A model generated the notes under the pieces. The model saw nothing but the letters and a program-made list of their open reading frames with translations. It had not been told where the DNA came from and did no database searches. Source: an uncultured bacterium (lineage in GTDB: Bacteria > Myxococcota_A > Bradymonadia > UBA7976 > VGTA01). From it: 64,000 bases of DNA. Below, piece after piece: positions 34,362-44,392 of this stretch. The translations under genes and the position numbers were made by a program. Location of the stretch: positions 23,269 through 87,268 of the forward strand of contig CALSSE010000001.1 of NCBI GenBank assembly GCA_943788935.1, written 5' to 3'. Each line of letters begins with the position of its first letter. Within the stretch, counting starts at the first letter, position 1.

Positions 34362-35615
34362 ATGTATTATTTTATTGTAGCAATGATTTTCTGTTTACTC
34401 TGTTCTTGTGGTCATGAAGAACGCTCATCTCTCTCTTTATCATCGTCATCCATCCCCTTTGCATTTGTCGATCCATGCACGAGTATGCCAGGCCCTAATT
34501 GCTGTGCATTAGCTTTCAATGGACTTTGTGAAGAGCCCTCGGTTTGTTCTCTAGGTACAGATGAGGATGATTGTCGAGGCACATTCCACACTGAGTTAAG
34601 CTGTGTAGAGGCTTACGTTATAGAAGAGGACGGAGATCTTACCCGTGACTTGATCTCTTTTACATGGTCGGATCAGCTCAATGGGATGTCATATACATCA
34701 GAGCCGATCGTGCTCAAACTCCCCTCGTCTATTCAAAGTTTAAGCATCAGCGTTATGGACGGTGAGATCGAGACGGGTATGAATTGGGCATTGAATGATG
34801 AATCGCTGAAGACAATGAGTGGATCGAACGTTGCCACCGGCGCTCTACCTCATCATTATGAGAGCACGCCAGAAGAAGGCTGTCTTCAGATTTGGCCGCT
34901 CGTAGAGGGTGATCGCCTTGAGCGCGAGGCAAGGTTACTTATCACCTCGCGACATCATGAGGTGACCGATCCCATACTTGACGTAAACGTGATCGTGGTT
35001 GGAGAGGCCGATGTCACTGAAGACGAACTCGCTGAGGTCTTGGTGGTTACCGCTAATATATTCGAGTCACATCGTGGACCCTCGATCAATCTCTCTGGCT
35101 GGTTTAAAATAGATGGTGAGTCACTTATCCCTTCGGAGGGGAATGAGATTAATCAGCTCCGTCAGCAAGAGTTTAGTGATAATGCACGAGCGCTTAATGT
35201 TTTTATTATTGATGATTTCACCGAGGGAGATGGTACCTTGGGGATCGCTGGAGGAGTGCCAGGCCCTAACGGGGTAGAGGCCACTTCCGCCAGTGGTCTT
35301 GTAGTGGCGATTGAGCCTCATCTCAGCGAAGAAGAAGAGGGGGTCTTTGAACTTCAATACTCATTACTTGCCTCTACCATCGCACATGAGCTTGGGCATC
35401 AGCTAGGCTTGGAGCATACCACTGAAGATGATGGCTCGACTCAATCATCGATCGATGACCTTGAGTCTTGTGCTTATGCAGAGCTCGGCTCGAGTGAGGC
35501 AGAGGAGTGTCCGGATGGACGGAATCTGATGTTTTGGACCTCAGGAGATGAACCCCAAGACCAGCTCTCAGCTGAGCAAGTGTTTGTCTTAAATCATAAC
35601 CCTATCATCTACTGA
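34362..35615 (+). CDS. Metzincin-type metalloprotease lipoprotein
   Basis: 417 residues. A short signal ends in lipobox LCSC (C16). A compact Cys-rich segment follows (CTSMPGPNCCALAFNGLC to EDDCRG), then beta-rich sequence. The catalytic motif HELGHQLGLEH (342-352) is HExxHxxGxxH, with NLMFW about 40 residues later as a likely Met-turn, so this is a metzincin. The FNGLCEEPSVC and TDEDDC pattern recalls Notch-like or EGF-like metal-binding loops. It is predicted to be an envelope protease; the substrate is unknown. It starts divergently from the flagellinolysin, about 190 nt away. The ribosome site is weak (AGAGAG). Confidence 0.83.
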   Translation: MYYFIVAMIFCLLCSCGHEERSSLSLSSSSIPFAFVDPCTSMPGPNCCALAFNGLCEEPSVCSLGTDEDDCRGTFHTELSCVEAYVIEEDGDLTRDLISFTWSDQLNGMSYTSEPIVLKLPSSIQSLSISVMDGEIETGMNWALNDESLKTMSGSNVATGALPHHYESTPEEGCLQIWPLVEGDRLEREARLLITSRHHEVTDPILDVNVIVVGEADVTEDELAEVLVVTANIFESHRGPSINLSGWFKIDGESLIPSEGNEINQLRQQEFSDNARALNVFIIDDFTEGDGTLGIAGGVPGPNGVEATSASGLVVAIEPHLSEEEEGVFELQYSLLASTIAHELGHQLGLEHTTEDDGSTQSSIDDLESCAYAELGSSEAEECPDGRNLMFWTSGDEPQDQLSAEQVFVLNHNPIIY

Positions 35616-35678
35616 TTTAGTCAATTCAAGCCTCGCCTCGCTTCTTAACCAAGAAGGGGATATGAAGGAGATTACGTG

Positions 35679-36269
35679 ATGATTAAAAAATTTATGAGGC
35701 GCTTAGTATGCGTCTCTATTCTCTGCTCGTCGATGATTGGTCTCGGTTGCGGGAGTGCACAACCTGCCCGTTCTGCTATCAGCACCTTAGTCCGCTCCGA
35801 TCCCCCCCCTCGTTTAGAGCTCTTGCGTAAAGCCCTCAGCGCTAGACACTCTTCAGCGCTCCCTTCTCACGCTCATATAAAGAAGATTGATGAAAGTGAA
35901 AGGGGACTTATGTGGCTCGGGCTCTATGGGAATCCATTAAATATCCGCGTCCGAGCGCTCTCAGTTTTGGGTGAGCTTTCGAGTGATGACTCTCTGCAGA
36001 TGTTATTGCAGAGCGTAGGTATGGCGAAACGCCCTAGCTTAAAAGCCGCGGCGTTGCGAGCGCTCAAGGGTCGACTCGCCGGTCTCTCTCCGACCGATCC
36101 CCGTCGCGCTCAGATCATTGCGATCGCTCGTCAAGCAGCTCACTCAAGCGATCGTCGCATCGCTGAGTCGGTGAGAGCGCTCGGGGAGATCGCGCCAGAG
36201 TTAAGGGAGATCGCGCCAAAGTTAAGGGAGATCGATCTGCCTTCAGATGACATTAAGTCTTCAGAGTAA
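35679..36269 (+). CDS. Small HEAT-repeat-like lipoprotein
   Basis: 196 residues; lipobox GLGC (C24). Residues about 85-175 form paired helices of HEAT type: NIRVRALSVLGELSSDDSL, PSLKAAALRALKGRLAGL and SSDRRIAESVRALGEIAPEL. The end contains a small duplication, EIAPELREIAPKLREI. It is probably a protein-interaction module; the function is unknown. AAGGAG serves ATG 35679 (8 nt) or GTG 35676 (5 nt). Confidence 0.7.
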   Translation: MIKKFMRRLVCVSILCSSMIGLGCGSAQPARSAISTLVRSDPPPRLELLRKALSARHSSALPSHAHIKKIDESERGLMWLGLYGNPLNIRVRALSVLGELSSDDSLQMLLQSVGMAKRPSLKAAALRALKGRLAGLSPTDPRRAQIIAIARQAAHSSDRRIAESVRALGEIAPELREIAPKLREIDLPSDDIKSSE

Positions 36270-36339
36270 ATGAAAACAGAGGTAGCTTAGATGACTGGCT
36301 TGGAGCTTAAGGCTTTGATTTTAATGTTAAATAACGTTT

Positions 36340-36368
36340 TTGCAATCGTCTGCTGGGGTAGTTAATAT
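36340..36368 (+). promoter_or_regulatory. Predicted sigma-70-type promoter of the pyrimidine-degradation cluster
   Basis: TTGCAA (36340-36345) and TAATAT (36363-36368) are separated by exactly 17 bp, close to the TTGACA/TATAAT consensus. It lies 125 nt before the dihydropyrimidinase start. Confidence 0.6.
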
Positions 36369-36381
36369 AACGATCGTTATA
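36366..36381. promoter_or_regulatory. Perfect 16-bp palindromic operator overlapping the -10 box
   Basis: TATAACGATCGTTATA is fully self-complementary and covers the end of the -10 box and the expected start of transcription, the classic place for a repressor. A half-site ATAACG recurs at 36331-36336, just before the -35 box. The length and symmetry suit a small dimeric repressor such as a TetR-type protein; no regulator gene is adjacent. Confidence 0.65.
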
Positions 36382-36383
36382 GC

Positions 36384-36417
36384 GTTGAGCGGTCCATAGC
36401 CATGTGATACGCTCAAC
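36384..36417 (+). other. Inverted repeat in the leader of the pyrimidine-degradation cluster
   Basis: GTTGAGCG (36384-36391) pairs perfectly with CGCTCAAC (36410-36417) around an 18-nt loop. It could be a leader hairpin or a second protein-binding site. Confidence 0.4.
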
Positions 36418-36475
36418 TACTTAGCGATAAACTTACTCTCCACACTCAGCGCTTAATGAGTGGTGGGGAAGCTGA

Positions 36476-37957
<1,482 letters not shown>

Positions 37958-38065
37958 GACTGATCAAGACGATTTCTTAAGCTCCTATTAGGGCATTATT
38001 AAATAGATAAGGTCGAGGCGAGAGCTCTCGCTTTGCGCTCAATATTAATGAGGGATTTTATACCT

Positions 38066-39550
38066 ATGAGTACTATTTTTTCGGGCAGTTCTTACGATTT
38101 CACCGCTTATACTGACGCCAAAAATTGGATCGGAGGAGAGTGGGTTGACGCTCAAAACAGCGACACATTAGATGTCATTAACCCCCGATATGGCCGCTCG
38201 ATGGGTGCAGCAGTGATGTCGGGAGCAGAAGATGTGGCTATGGCTGTGGCCGCTGCCAAGAAGGCTTTACCTGAGTGGCGGGAGCGACCGATCCGCGAGC
38301 GTGGACAAGTGCTTTATAATCTTCGACAGTTGATGCACACTCATATCGAGGAGCTGACTTGGTTAGTCTCCCATGAGAATGGGAAGACCTATGGAGAGGC
38401 AAAAGCAGAGGTCCTTAAGGCGATCGAGTGTGCAGAGTATGGTTGCTCGCTTCCCAATATCGCCGCTGCCCCTCAGCTAGAGGTGAGCCGTGGCGTAGAA
38501 TGTCGGATCGTCTATGAGCCAGTGGGGATTGTCGCTGGGGTGACCCCCTTTAATTTCCCTCTCATGGTCCCGCTGTGGATGCTACCGCAAGCGTTGGTAG
38601 GCGGAAACGCGTTTATCCTCAAGCCCTCTGAGCAGGTACCGCTCAGCTGTATTCGCTTGGCAGAATTGTTGCAAGAGGCAGGTCTACCCGATGGCATATT
38701 CAATATCATTAACGGCGGCCAAGAGAGCGTTGAGGCTCTCTGTGACAGCGAAGATATTGACGCTCTAGCCTTTGTGGGCTCTACTCGAGTAGCGAAAATA
38801 GTCTATGGTCGCGCGGCACAGACAGGGAAGAGAGTCCTCTGTCTAGGTGGCGCTAAAAATCACCTGATCGTTGTTCCTGACGCCGACTTAGAGCTCACCG
38901 CTCAAAATGTCACAGCTTCGTATACCGGTTGCGCTGGTCAGCGCTGTATGGCTGCTTCTGTGTTAGTGGCTGTCGGAGATGTGGATCATATCATCGATGC
39001 CGTGGTTGAGCAGTCTGAGCAGATCAAGCTCGGTGAAGACCTCGGGGCGATCGTTAATGAAGCGTCAGTGGAGAGAATCACTCGTTATATTAATGAGGCT
39101 GAGAGTCAAGGGGCTAAGATCCTTGTCGATGGTCGTGGCGGAAGTTTAGAGGAGGGCTATTGGGTAGGGCCGACCTTGATCGATGGGGTGAGCCCTGATA
39201 TGCCAGCGGCGAAAGAGGAGATATTTGGTCCAGTTCTTTCTATCGTTCGCGTGAATAATCTCGAAGAAGCGATCGAGTTAGAGAACAGCAGTGAGTATGG
39301 TAACGCTAGCGCGGTGTATACGACTAGCGGTGATGTCGCCCGAGAGGTCATGGAGCGAGTGTCTGCGGGTATGTGCGGCGTAAATATAGGTGTCCCTGTG
39401 CCTCGTGAGCCTTTTGGCTTTGGCGGTTGGAACGACTCTAAGTTCGGTCATGGTAATATTACCGGCTGGGACGGCTATCGTTTCTGGACTCGACCGCGCA
39501 AGATCAGCTCAAAATGGGCAGTGCAAAAAGATACTAACTGGATGTCTTAG
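38066..39550 (+). CDS. mmsA: CoA-acylating methylmalonate/malonate-semialdehyde dehydrogenase
   Basis: 494 residues, aldehyde dehydrogenase superfamily. MmsA-specific features include WIGGEWVDAQNSDTLDVINP, GITPFNFP-like GVTPFNFPLMVP, FVGSTRVAKIVY, LGGAKNHLIVVPDADL and the active-site GQRCMAASV. The end GHGNITGWDGYRFWTRPRKISSKW is diagnostic. It converts malonate semialdehyde to acetyl-CoA, or methylmalonate semialdehyde to propionyl-CoA, the final step of uracil/thymine breakdown here. TTG 38033 and ATG 38048 are possible earlier starts; ATG 38066 fits the family N-terminus best. It is followed 12 nt later by the aminotransferase. Confidence 0.93.
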   Translation: MSTIFSGSSYDFTAYTDAKNWIGGEWVDAQNSDTLDVINPRYGRSMGAAVMSGAEDVAMAVAAAKKALPEWRERPIRERGQVLYNLRQLMHTHIEELTWLVSHENGKTYGEAKAEVLKAIECAEYGCSLPNIAAAPQLEVSRGVECRIVYEPVGIVAGVTPFNFPLMVPLWMLPQALVGGNAFILKPSEQVPLSCIRLAELLQEAGLPDGIFNIINGGQESVEALCDSEDIDALAFVGSTRVAKIVYGRAAQTGKRVLCLGGAKNHLIVVPDADLELTAQNVTASYTGCAGQRCMAASVLVAVGDVDHIIDAVVEQSEQIKLGEDLGAIVNEASVERITRYINEAESQGAKILVDGRGGSLEEGYWVGPTLIDGVSPDMPAAKEEIFGPVLSIVRVNNLEEAIELENSSEYGNASAVYTTSGDVAREVMERVSAGMCGVNIGVPVPREPFGFGGWNDSKFGHGNITGWDGYRFWTRPRKISSKWAVQKDTNWMS

Positions 39551-39562
39551 GAGGGATTGTTC

Positions 39563-40882
39563 ATGGACACGCAAGAGATGATCGAGCTCTGTAAGCAGCA
39601 CAGCATGTACACGTGGACCGCGAGCGGCGCGGTCAACCCGATCCCCATCGAACGAGCCGAAGGGATCTTCATGTATGAACCCAGCGGTAAGCGTTATTAT
39701 GACTTTAATTCGCAGCTTATGAGCGTGAATATCGGTCACGGCCACCCTAAAGTTAAAGCGGCCATGAAGGCGCAGATTGACCAACTCCTCTATGTCTTTC
39801 CGGGGACTGCTACCGAGGTACGAGCGCGGGTCTCTAAGAAGCTCGCTGAGTTACTCCCTGGTGACCTCAACACCTTCTTTTATGCTCTCGGTGGGGCTGA
39901 GGCTAATGAGAACGCGATCAAGGCGGTGAGGCAGTATACCGGGCGACAGAAAATCATCAGTCGTTACCGCTCTTATCACGGGGCGACGAACGCTACGATG
40001 CAGCTCACCGGTGACCCACGGCGACTCGCCAATGAGCCCGGAGGGCCTGGGTTCATTAAAGTGATGGACCCTTGGCCTTATCACTACTCTTTTGGGGAGA
40101 CGGAAGAGGAGATCACCGCTCGTAACCTCCTATATGTGGAGGAGGTGATCATGTATGAGGGGCCCGATAAGATCGCTGCTATGTTTGTGGAGACTGTCAC
40201 TGGAACAAATGGGGTTCTACCCCCTCCTAAGGGCTACTTAAAAGGCCTGAAGGCGATTTTGGAGAAGTATGGCATCCTCTTGGTCTGTGATGAGGTCATG
40301 GCAGGCTTTGGGCGGACGGGTAAACTATTCGCCTTTGAGCATTTTGATATCATTCCCGATGTGGTCACCTTCGCTAAGGGGATCACGAGCTCCTACATTC
40401 CTCTTGGAGTGATGGCGGTGAGTGACCCGATCGCTCAGTATTTTAAAGAGAATGTTTTTTGGGGAGGTCTTACATATAATTCACACGCCCTCTCCTTGAG
40501 AACCGCGGAGGCGGTGATCGACGTGATGCTCGAGGAGGAGATGCTTGAGAACGCGACCCGGTTAGGTTCAGTCATGCGCTCGGAGATGGATCGACTGCAA
40601 GCTAAACACCCCTCGGTGAAGGAGGGACGTTGTTTAGGTCTCTTCGGGATGGTCGACCTGCGCAAGAACAGTGCGGGGGAGAGGATGGCGCCTTATAATG
40701 GGACGAGTGAGGCGATGCAAAAACTCGGGGCCTTCTTCCGGGACAACGGCCTCTTCACCTTTATCCGCTGGGGGAGCTTTATGTGCAACCCTCCGCTCTG
40801 TATCACTGAGGAACAGCTCCTCGAGTGTTTCGCGATCATTGATCGCGGGCTTGATATCACCGATCAATATTTTGAGGGTTAA
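39563..40882 (+). CDS. Class III omega-amino-acid aminotransferase (probably beta-alanine/3-aminoisobutyrate)
   Basis: 439 residues, PLP fold type I, class III: GGAEANENAIKAVR, SYHGATNATMQLTGDPR, VCDEVMAGFGRTGKLFAFEHF with the PLP-binding Asp, and FAKGITSSYIPLG with the Schiff-base lysine. The closest recognisable relatives are taurine/beta-alanine:pyruvate aminotransferases. In this cluster it should convert beta-alanine to malonate semialdehyde for MmsA (inference from context). AGGAGGG starts at the MmsA stop codon and is 7 nt before ATG 39563, which rules out TTG 39557. Confidence 0.9.
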   Translation: MDTQEMIELCKQHSMYTWTASGAVNPIPIERAEGIFMYEPSGKRYYDFNSQLMSVNIGHGHPKVKAAMKAQIDQLLYVFPGTATEVRARVSKKLAELLPGDLNTFFYALGGAEANENAIKAVRQYTGRQKIISRYRSYHGATNATMQLTGDPRRLANEPGGPGFIKVMDPWPYHYSFGETEEEITARNLLYVEEVIMYEGPDKIAAMFVETVTGTNGVLPPPKGYLKGLKAILEKYGILLVCDEVMAGFGRTGKLFAFEHFDIIPDVVTFAKGITSSYIPLGVMAVSDPIAQYFKENVFWGGLTYNSHALSLRTAEAVIDVMLEEEMLENATRLGSVMRSEMDRLQAKHPSVKEGRCLGLFGMVDLRKNSAGERMAPYNGTSEAMQKLGAFFRDNGLFTFIRWGSFMCNPPLCITEEQLLECFAIIDRGLDITDQYFEG

Positions 40883-40956
40883 GAGGCCTCGGGCGGCATA
40901 GGCCGTGTTGACTACTCCATACCCTGCTCACCTGCTAGAATCATGAAGGAGAGACC

Positions 40957-42282
40957 ATGAACCAAAAGTTACCAGAGGATCGCGCTGAAGCGGTCTTTGA
41001 AGACTTCAAAAGAGCCTATACGGACGAGCAAGCTCGCGCTGAGGCGAACCGCTGTCTGTATTGTTATGATGCCCCCTGCATCCAATCCTGTCCAACAGGG
41101 ATCGATGTGCCGACCTTTATTCGGCGAATCGCTAATGAGAATGTGAGCGGGGCGGCTCAGACTATTTTTGATTCTAATATCTTAGGGATGAGCTGCGCGA
41201 GAGTGTGTCCTGTGGAGACGCTCTGTGTCGGGAGCTGCGTCTATAATCATATGGACTCCCCTGCGATTCAAATCGGTAAATTGCAACGGTATGCCACTGA
41301 CGCCGCTTTCGAGGCAGGATGGACTTACTATGAGGCGGGCGAGGACACCGGTAAAAAAGTGGTCTGTGTCGGAGGAGGACCTGCTTCACTCGCCGCGGCT
41401 CATCGACTTCGACGACAAGGTCACCAAGTCACGGTCATTGAGAAAGGTCACTTCCTAGGAGGATTAAACACCACAGGGATCGCCTCATACAAGATGAAGG
41501 CTGATCGCTCTATCAGCGAGGTCGAGTGGCTTCTCTCCATCGGAGGGATCGATATTCGTTCCGGAGTGAGCGTTCCTGACCAGCTCAGCTGGGACGACCT
41601 TAAGTCAGAGTTTGACGCTATTTTCATTGGTTTCGGTCTCGGTGAAGACTCTTTGCTCTCTCTGCCCAGCGCAGACAGTGAAGGAGTGATCGGAGCGGTG
41701 GACTTTATCGCCCAAATGAAGCTCTCTCCAATCGATGTCAGCAGTGTTCAGAACGCCATCGTGATCGGGGGAGGTAACACCGCTCTTGATGCTGTTAGAG
41801 AGCTTCGAGGGCTAGGAGTAGAGAGCGTCACTTTAGCCTATCGAGGCGGTGAGTCTCAGATGTCAGGTTACGCTCATGAGTGGGCTGAGGCTAAAACAGA
41901 AGGTGTGGTCCCAAGCTGGCGCTCACAACCTCTCTCCTTCGCAGCGGACGCTGACAGTCGAGTCTCTTCCGTGACCTTCCAGATGATGGATGAGAATAAG
42001 CAGCCGATCAGCGGTCAGACCAAGACTATTCCCGCCGATTTAGTGCTCTTGGCGATCGGACAAGGGAAGCTAGGATCGCTCACCACTGGTCTCGATGGTC
42101 TTCAAGTAGAGTGGGGAAAGATTGTCACTGACGATGATGGGGCGACTGGAGCTCAAGGCGTTTATGCTGGCGGTGACTGTCGTAACGGAGGTAAAGAAGT
42201 CGTTAACGCTGTCGCTGAGGGTGACCAAGCTGCCCAAGCGATTCATTCATTTCTTATGGGAGGTGGCTCATGCCGGACTTAA
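40957..42282 (+). CDS. preT: NAD-dependent dihydropyrimidine dehydrogenase, flavoprotein subunit PreT
   Basis: 441 residues. The N-terminus has two cysteine clusters for Fe-S centres (CLYCYDAPCIQSCPTGIDVP, CARVCPVETLCVGSC). Two nucleotide-binding motifs follow: VCVGGGPASLAAAHRLRRQG for FAD and VIGGGNTALDAVRELRGLG for NAD(P). It resembles the small subunit of glutamate synthase and the N-terminal part of mammalian DPD. With PreA it reduces uracil/thymine to the 5,6-dihydro forms, reversibly. GGAG is 5 nt before the ATG; the end overlaps preA by 13 bp. Confidence 0.94.
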   Translation: MNQKLPEDRAEAVFEDFKRAYTDEQARAEANRCLYCYDAPCIQSCPTGIDVPTFIRRIANENVSGAAQTIFDSNILGMSCARVCPVETLCVGSCVYNHMDSPAIQIGKLQRYATDAAFEAGWTYYEAGEDTGKKVVCVGGGPASLAAAHRLRRQGHQVTVIEKGHFLGGLNTTGIASYKMKADRSISEVEWLLSIGGIDIRSGVSVPDQLSWDDLKSEFDAIFIGFGLGEDSLLSLPSADSEGVIGAVDFIAQMKLSPIDVSSVQNAIVIGGGNTALDAVRELRGLGVESVTLAYRGGESQMSGYAHEWAEAKTEGVVPSWRSQPLSFAADADSRVSSVTFQMMDENKQPISGQTKTIPADLVLLAIGQGKLGSLTTGLDGLQVEWGKIVTDDDGATGAQGVYAGGDCRNGGKEVVNAVAEGDQAAQAIHSFLMGGGSCRT

Positions 42283-43556
42283 CATCGAACACCGCTGGGA
42301 TTATATCCCCTAATCCATTTTGGTTAGCCTCTGCACCGCCAACCAACTCCGGTCGGCAGATTATCCGGGCCTTTGAAGCGGGTTGGGGTGGAGCGGTGTG
42401 GAAGACACTAGGTCAGCCGATTCAAAACGTCTCTTCGCGCTTTGGTGGTATCCAATGGCGTGGTCAGCGCGCCGCAGGTTTTAATAATGTCGAGCTGATC
42501 ACCGATCGCAGCCTCGATGCTAATTTCAAAGAGATGGCAGAGGTGAAGCGCCTGTTTCCCAAGCACGCGGTCATCTCTTCTCTTATGGTAGAGACCAAAG
42601 AGGAGTGGAAAGAGGTCATACAGCGATCGATAGACGCAGGCGCCGATGGGATAGAGCTGAACTTTGGCTGTCCTCATGGGATGTGTGAGCGTGGCATGGG
42701 GTCTGCTGTAGGACAGGAGCCGGCGGTAAATAAAGAGATCACCTCTTGGGTGAAGAGCTATTCATCGATCCCTGTGTTGGTGAAGCTGACGCCTAATGTC
42801 GGTGATATTGTCCCTCATGGACTAGCGGCTCAGGCAGGTGGTGCTGATGGCGTCTCTTTAATCAACACCATTAAGAGCATCATTGGGGTTGATATAGATC
42901 GTATGATCCCTGAGCCTGTAGTGGGTAATAAGGGGTCCAATGGTGGATATTGTGGCGCGGCGGTTCGACCGATCGCCCTCCATATGGTAGCAGCGCTCGC
43001 CCGAGATCCCGGATTTAATATTCCGGTGAGTGGTATTGGCGGAGTCACCAATTGGCGTGACGCTGTCGAGTTTATCGCTCTCGGTTCCTCCTCTGTTCAA
43101 GTATGCACTGAGGTGATGTTACGCGGATATCGTATCGTAGAAGATATGATCGATGGTCTCACCCGGTTTATGGTCGAACAAGGTTTTCAGACCATTGATG
43201 AGATGGTTGGTAAAGCCGTTCCCGCCTATTCAGAATGGGGAGACCTCGATATTAACTTTGAGAGCGTCGCTAAAATTGATCCCGACAAGTGCATTGGCTG
43301 TAATCGTTGTATGGTCGCTTGTCATGATGGGGCGCACCAATGTATTCATCCTAGTACCGACGGAGGCATTGTCCCAGTCGTGGATGAGTCTGAGTGTGTG
43401 GGCTGTAATCTATGCGAAATCGTCTGCCCAGTGCCTGATTGTATCACTATGGTCGAGGTCGATAATGGCTTCCCAGAGGGATCATGGAATGAGCATTTGA
43501 CCACCGGCTCTACCATTCGACCTAAGAAGGGGAGCCACGGCTACGATATGCCCTAA
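42270..43556 (+). CDS. preA: NAD-dependent dihydropyrimidine dehydrogenase, catalytic subunit PreA
   Basis: 428 residues. The FMN-binding dihydroorotate-dehydrogenase-like barrel (1 to about 330) includes NPFWLASAPPTNSG, IELNFGCPHGMCERGMGSAVGQ with the catalytic Cys loop, and GIGGVTNWRDAVEFIALG. The C-terminal 2x[4Fe-4S] ferredoxin domain has CIGCNRCMVAC and CVGCNLCEIVCPVPDC. It pairs with PreT; the overlapping start (GGAGG 6 nt upstream) suggests balanced synthesis. It is the last gene of the cluster; no terminator hairpin was seen after it. Confidence 0.95.
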   Translation: MPDLTSNTAGIISPNPFWLASAPPTNSGRQIIRAFEAGWGGAVWKTLGQPIQNVSSRFGGIQWRGQRAAGFNNVELITDRSLDANFKEMAEVKRLFPKHAVISSLMVETKEEWKEVIQRSIDAGADGIELNFGCPHGMCERGMGSAVGQEPAVNKEITSWVKSYSSIPVLVKLTPNVGDIVPHGLAAQAGGADGVSLINTIKSIIGVDIDRMIPEPVVGNKGSNGGYCGAAVRPIALHMVAALARDPGFNIPVSGIGGVTNWRDAVEFIALGSSSVQVCTEVMLRGYRIVEDMIDGLTRFMVEQGFQTIDEMVGKAVPAYSEWGDLDINFESVAKIDPDKCIGCNRCMVACHDGAHQCIHPSTDGGIVPVVDESECVGCNLCEIVCPVPDCITMVEVDNGFPEGSWNEHLTTGSTIRPKKGSHGYDMP

Positions 43557-43667
43557 GCTCTTGATAGCGAGGTAGAGGACGCTCACTCTCTGTCTTATTA
43601 TCCGCTGTCTCGTTGCTTACTGTGATTTCCCCGGCTCAATAAATTCTTCAGCTCCGCTCCCTTTGGC

Positions 43668-44333
43668 TTATGGGGTACTCATCGCTTTCATCTTTCTGAG
43701 CAGTGATGTTAGCTCAGGATGGGGGAAGCCATTGATAAACAGTTGTCCTCCCTTAAGTCGAATCTCGGCGGTGTTGCTGCCCTCATCCCAGCCGGTCTCA
43801 CTGTCTCGTAAATGAGCATAACGTTCACTGAGGAAATGTATGTTTTGGTTCGCTGAACCTATCCATCGACGATCGTTCACCTGCTGTGACTCAATATAGG
43901 GACCGTCAATTAATAAGTCGGTATGAGCCAATAAACCTTGATAGCCTGGCTCAAGGGAACGAGAGAGTTTATCATAGCTAAATCCACTAAAAACCATGAC
44001 AGATAGTCCTTCTTCTTGTACTCGCTTAGCCAGTTCAGCGAGAGCCTCCGCTTGAGCGAAGGGTTCTCCCCCGATAAATGTTACTCCTTCTATATAAGGA
44101 GTTGAACAGATCTCCTCTGCGAGACGATCAACGCCTAGCCAAGTTGCGTCCTCATCTTGTAACATATGAGGATTACAGCACCCAGGACAGCGGAGAGGAC
44201 AGCCCTGCACCCATAGGGCATAGCGACGACCAGGGCCCTCTGCTTCGGTATCAGCGAGTCTCTCTGCGACATTGAGTCTCAGTCGTTTGTTGAGAGGCTC
44301 GTTGAGAGGCTCGTTGAATGGGTTAATGGTCAT
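43668..44333 (-). CDS. Radical SAM activase-like protein (4Fe-4S single-cluster, NrdG-like)
   Basis: 221 residues. The radical SAM motif CPLRCPGC (about 43-50) is CX3CX2C, preceded by RYALWVQG, with TFIGGEPF as the GGE SAM-binding motif. It resembles anaerobic ribonucleotide reductase activases and related 4Fe-4S single-cluster proteins; no glycyl-radical enzyme or nrdD is in the window, so the target is unknown. The N-terminus has a small duplication, NEPLNEPLNK. AAGGAG precedes the ATG. Confidence 0.78.
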   Translation of the reverse strand: MTINPFNEPLNEPLNKRLRLNVAERLADTEAEGPGRRYALWVQGCPLRCPGCCNPHMLQDEDATWLGVDRLAEEICSTPYIEGVTFIGGEPFAQAEALAELAKRVQEEGLSVMVFSGFSYDKLSRSLEPGYQGLLAHTDLLIDGPYIESQQVNDRRWIGSANQNIHFLSERYAHLRDSETGWDEGSNTAEIRLKGGQLFINGFPHPELTSLLRKMKAMSTP

Positions 44334-44392
44334 ATATTATACTCCTTAATGGTGAGCTTAACATATGATCAAGTGGGAGCGCGATAATGGAC

